Assembly: GCA_023433855.1 (NCBI GenBank)
Contig: JAEYTV010000355.1
Span: forward strand, 1-16,010
Reading direction: 5' to 3'
Length of the DNA: 16,010 nt
Source: Pseudomonadota bacterium
GTDB taxonomy: Bacteria; Pseudomonadota; Alphaproteobacteria; Rhizobiales; Rhizobiaceae
The notes under the pieces were generated by a model. That model was not told the origin of the DNA and ran no database searches. It was given only the letters and a program-made list of their open reading frames with translations. The position numbers and the translations under genes are program-made. Numbering within the stretch: position 1 is the first letter of the stretch; each line of letters starts with the position of its first letter. Shown in pieces: positions 15,564 to 16,010 of the stretch.

Positions 15564-16010
15564 GCAACGAAACGCTTGGCAACGCCGCAGGTTTCGGAGA
15601 GAGCGTCTTCTTCAGGAAGGCAAGCGCGCGATCGGCACCCGTGGGCGAAATTGTGTGACCGACAGCCGGCTGGAGTTCCAGCTCGACCTGGAAGCCGGCG
15701 GCGCTCAGTTGCCCGGCGGCGATGCTTGATGCGAATGCAGGTATGGTCTGATCATCTTCACCATGCACGAGCAGAACAGGCGTCCTGTTGCTCTGGTTGG
15801 AAACCGTGACGGGGGGAAGCAACCCAGCAAATGACACGAGAGTGCCCACATGCCAACGGCCCGAGGCGACCGCGTCCAGGGACATAATGGCTCCCTGCGA
15901 AACGCCGACGAAGGCGACGCGATCTAATGCCTGATTGAACCCTTCCCTCATGACGATCTCGCTCACGGTGGCGTCGAAGGCCTTGCGGGCGCGGCAGATC
16001 CTGTCTGGAG
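15544..16010 (-). CDS. Alpha/beta-hydrolase, phospholipase/carboxylesterase family, 5' end outside the window
   Basis: A serine esterase acting on acyl esters or lipids. The frame is open to the window edge (PDRICRARKAFDATVSEIV before the first internal GTG at 15966), so the true start lies beyond 16010; the visible part is about 155 residues of a usual ~220. The nucleophile elbow is GVSQG, the acid is in HGEDDQTIP and the histidine in AVGHTIS, giving a full Ser-Asp-His triad. The tail after ALAFLKKTL is about 18 residues and proline/serine-rich. It looks like a housekeeping gene at the chromosomal edge of the island. The downstream broken gene overlaps its last 20 bases. Confidence 0.88.
   Translation of the reverse strand, partial: PDRICRARKAFDATVSEIVMREGFNQALDRVAFVGVSQGAIMSLDAVASGRWHVGTLVSFAGLLPPVTVSNQSNRTPVLLVHGEDDQTIPAFASSIAAGQLSAAGFQVELELQPAVGHTISPTGADRALAFLKKTLSPKPAALPSVSLHERGRI

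Noticed and set aside
1..16010. CRISPR arrays, tRNA, rRNA, insertion sequences
   Set aside because: No regularly spaced repeats, no cloverleaf or rRNA-like sequence and no transposase-like protein was seen on either strand.

Overview
This is a GC-rich stretch that most resembles an accessory (defence) island in an alphaproteobacterium, probably of the Rhizobiales. Three things point there: the codon use, a direct-repeat GAAC-N7-GAAC SOS operator typical of that class, and a carboxylesterase at the right edge that looks like a chromosomal gene. I see no IS element, integrase, tRNA, rRNA or CRISPR array. Assignments rest on motifs read by eye; no database search was possible.

Left part (1-5570). 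An unrecognised minus-strand gene (34-705) is divergent from an unrecognised plus-strand gene (1043-1939) whose P-loop-like motif lacks the lysine. Running leftwards on the minus strand are a DUF429 protein (4781-5566), a secreted trypsin-like protease with two PAN/Apple-like modules (3451-4671), and a membrane-anchored DUF4041 plus GIY-YIG nuclease (1955-3391). The last has the architecture of the SNIPE anti-phage protein, which cuts phage DNA as it enters.

Middle part (5570-10660). A DNA cytosine-5 methyltransferase with a long N-terminal extension (5758-7695) is divergent from the DUF429 gene, and no obvious restriction enzyme lies beside it. Converging on it is a two-gene minus-strand operon: a TnsA-like PD-(D/E)xK protein with a winged-helix-like tail (9758-10387), then, 13 bases on, a soluble FtsH-like AAA+ protein with an M41 zinc-protease domain (7852-9744). 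Upstream of the operon is a sigma70-like promoter (TTGACG-N17-TATATG) whose -10 box lies inside a perfect alphaproteobacterial LexA box. Nuclease and protease therefore look DNA-damage inducible. This pair is the best candidate here for an undescribed system.

Right part (10661-16010). A 1267-residue SIR2 protein resembles the defence sirtuin Dsr1 (NAD+ depletion, abortive infection). After it come a 32-residue single-pass membrane protein too short for usual gene calling, a gene broken by several frameshifts, and the 3' part of a serine hydrolase that runs off the window. These last items look like the island's edge.

Together the genes suggest layered defence: DNA-entry blocking (SNIPE-like), modification (methyltransferase), an SOS-linked nuclease/protease pair, and NAD+-depleting suicide (SIR2).
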